Shown here: positions 62,418 through 64,000 of the stretch, in pieces
Layout: every line of letters starts with the position of its first letter
Position numbering within the stretch: position 1 is the stretch's first letter
NCBI RefSeq assembly: GCF_009931655.1
Contig: NZ_CP047984.1
Coordinates: 4,233,001-4,297,000, forward strand
Source: Pontibacter russatus
GTDB lineage: Bacteria > Bacteroidota > Bacteroidia > Cytophagales > Hymenobacteraceae
Length of the DNA: 64,000 nt
Direction: 5' to 3'
Position numbers and translations under genes: made by a program
The notes under the pieces: model-generated
The model's input: only the letters and a program-made list of their open reading frames with translations
Database searches by the model: none
Told to the model about the DNA's origin: nothing

Positions 62418-63962
62418 ATGAAGAAGCCCTTCGCTATCCTATTGTCCTGCCTTTGCCTCCTGCACCTGGCGTCTTGTGACGAAGACATTGTGGAGGCCAA
62501 TGCCAGCTACCAGGCCCTGCAGCCAGCCCAGACGGACGCAGACGCCGGCACCTGGACCCCGCTCATCGTAGCCTCTGCGGCTGACTTTCCGCTTCCTGCC
62601 CCGGAGGCCACTGCCTCGGCTGCCTACCAGCAGGAACTGACGGAACTCAAGGCGCTGACGGCCAGCTTGACTTCAGACCAGCAACGGATCATTGACTACT
62701 GGAAAGTGGGCAGCGTGTTGCGGTGGAATGAAATCATGCGGGAGCTGGTGGCCAAACACAATCTGCCCCCCTACCAAAACCCCGACAACACCTACCCGGC
62801 ACCAAGTGCCGCCAATCCCTTTGCTTACCCCGTGTTTCCCTTCTCCAACCCGCCCTATGCAGCCAGGGCCTACGCCTACGTGAGCGCGGCGCAGTATGAT
62901 GCGCTTGTGATGGCGCATCACTTTAAGAACGAGCACAGGCGGGCGGCTCCTTACCAGGTGGATACCTCCATCAAAACGGCCGTACCTAAAAGTGAGTTAG
63001 CGGCCTATCCCTCGGAGGATGCCGTGGTTGCCGGAGCCTCCCTGGAAATGATGAAGCTCCTGTTCCCGGCTGATATCGCCTACCTCACCAGGATGGCCGA
63101 AGAGGAGAAAAACTACCGCCTGTGGAGCGGGGCCAATGTGCGCAGTGATGTGACGGCTGGGGACTCCCTGGGCAGGTGGGTGGCCAGGAAAGTCATCCAG
63201 CGGGCGAAGGCGGATGGCATGGGCGCAGCAGGCGGCACGCCGGAGCTGTGGACGAAGCTGGAGGACGATTGCAAAGCAAGAGGCGAAACGCCCTGGTTGT
63301 CTTTGGAAACGCCAAAGCGCCCGCCCATGCTGCCGGTTTTCGGCGATGTGAAGCCTTTGCTGTTCGACAGGGCAGATGTGCCTTCCTTACGCCCTGGCCC
63401 TCCGCCATCCGCTACTTCTGAGCAAATGCACAAAGAGCTGGATGAGGTGCTGGGCTACACCACAAACCCCACGCGGGAGCGGATGCGCATTGTAAACTTC
63501 TGGGCTGACGGAGTGGGCACCTCAACACCACCAGGCCATTGGAATGCCATTGCCACTGAGGAGTTCGTAAAGAAGCACTACAGTGAGGTTCGGTGGGCGC
63601 GCAACTATGCACTTTTAAATGCTGCCTTAATGGATGCAGCCATTCTATGCTGGAATACCAAGTTCTATTACTTCAATGCCAGACCTTGCCAGTTAAACCC
63701 AAAAATCAAAACACTCACCGGAGTACCTAACTTCCCTGCTTATGTATCCGGTCATTCTACTTTCAGTGGAGCGGCGGCAGCTGTATTGGGTCATCTTATC
63801 CCGGAACGAGCCAATGCTTTTCAGGCCATGGCACAGGAAGCTTCTGATTCTCGCATGTACGGGGGCATCCACTACCGCGCTGACTGCCAGGAAGGCCTGG
63901 ATGCCGGTAAAAAAGTGGGCGATTACGCTATTGCCCGAGCCAGAACAGACGGGGCAGATTGA
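62418..63962 (+). CDS. PAP2/vanadium-haloperoxidase-like lipoprotein
   Basis: From ATG 62418 the 514-aa protein has a lipoprotein signal (LCLLHLASC). The C-terminal half carries the PAP2/haloperoxidase fold: an N-terminal RP pattern in FNARPCQLNPKI, then YVSGHSTFSGAAAAVL, then SRMYGGIHYRADCQEGLDAG, which gives the anion-binding Arg/His and catalytic His positions. The long N-terminal helical part (about 50-330) is typical of bacterial vanadium-dependent haloperoxidase relatives. It could be a phosphatase or a haloperoxidase; the sequence does not decide. It follows the barrel protein by five bases, suggesting one envelope system. An earlier ATG (62382) would lie inside the upstream gene. Confidence 0.85.
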   Translation: MKKPFAILLSCLCLLHLASCDEDIVEANASYQALQPAQTDADAGTWTPLIVASAADFPLPAPEATASAAYQQELTELKALTASLTSDQQRIIDYWKVGSVLRWNEIMRELVAKHNLPPYQNPDNTYPAPSAANPFAYPVFPFSNPPYAARAYAYVSAAQYDALVMAHHFKNEHRRAAPYQVDTSIKTAVPKSELAAYPSEDAVVAGASLEMMKLLFPADIAYLTRMAEEEKNYRLWSGANVRSDVTAGDSLGRWVARKVIQRAKADGMGAAGGTPELWTKLEDDCKARGETPWLSLETPKRPPMLPVFGDVKPLLFDRADVPSLRPGPPPSATSEQMHKELDEVLGYTTNPTRERMRIVNFWADGVGTSTPPGHWNAIATEEFVKKHYSEVRWARNYALLNAALMDAAILCWNTKFYYFNARPCQLNPKIKTLTGVPNFPAYVSGHSTFSGAAAAVLGHLIPERANAFQAMAQEASDSRMYGGIHYRADCQEGLDAGKKVGDYAIARARTDGAD

Positions 63963-64000
63963 TGGCTTGATAGCCGGTAAGCACACAGAATATATAGACA

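Noticed and set aside
48354..64000. Search for a second copy of the tRNA-Glu 3' end as an att site
   Set aside because: No copy of the T-arm/acceptor end was seen, so the island border cannot be fixed in the window.
1..64000. CRISPR arrays, rRNA genes, prophage modules or toxin-antitoxin pairs
   Set aside because: No regularly spaced repeats, rRNA motifs, phage structural genes or toxin families were seen.

Overview
This window looks like a chromosome segment of a Bacteroidota bacterium, most likely a high-GC member of the Hymenobacteraceae such as Pontibacter (inference). The evidence is a TamB plus lipoprotein-type TamL pair, a type IX secretion (T9SS) sorting tail, a SusC/CirA-like TonB receptor with a carboxypeptidase-like N-terminal domain, and promoters of the Bacteroidota form TTG-N19-TAnnTTTG in front of all four tRNAs. 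Across the first 48 kb the short motif TATATA/ATATAT is far commoner than base composition predicts, both inside genes and in terminator stems.

Layout, core part (1-48.35 kb): partial rlmD, an SDR oxidoreductase, a TPR/SH3 membrane protein, two identical tRNA-Lys, an ABC ATPase/permease pair and tRNA-Leu. A compact minus-strand operon follows: a very large multi-PAS hybrid histidine kinase, a stand-alone receiver, a 91-aa protein, a PhnP-like hydrolase and an RqcH/NFACT protein. Next come miaA, tamB-tamL, pfkA, a TerB-like protein, a frameshifted SLC13-type transporter, a class III aminotransferase, an aldo/keto reductase, a Dabb lipoprotein, a metallo-beta-lactamase-fold protein, pepE and the proline genes proB and proC. 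The core ends with a two-subunit molybdenum hydroxylase of the isoquinoline oxidoreductase type, a TspO-like protein, a TonB receptor, several small envelope proteins and tRNA-Glu.

Layout, accessory part (48.4-64 kb): immediately after tRNA-Glu the gene content, repeat content and TATATA frequency all change. An IS110-type transposase is split by an IS256-type element, and removing the insert with one target copy restores its reading frame exactly. Two exported SAM-dependent methyltransferases follow, separated by a perfect 33-bp inverted repeat. Then come an APC amino-acid permease, gene relics (GH43 C-terminus, histidine kinase C-terminus), a T9SS-exported GxGYxYP protein, an intact second IS110-type transposase, and an outer-membrane protein paired with a PAP2/vanadium-haloperoxidase-like lipoprotein. 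Direct repeats next to terminators flank blocks of this region, and both IS110 elements have noncoding leaders where bridge RNAs would be expected.

No CRISPR array, rRNA operon, phage module or recognised defence system is visible. The observations most worth checking are the IS nest with its candidate bridge RNAs, the missing start codon of tamB, the exported methyltransferase pair with its hairpin, the repeat-flanked blocks, and the TATATA bias that marks the island boundary.
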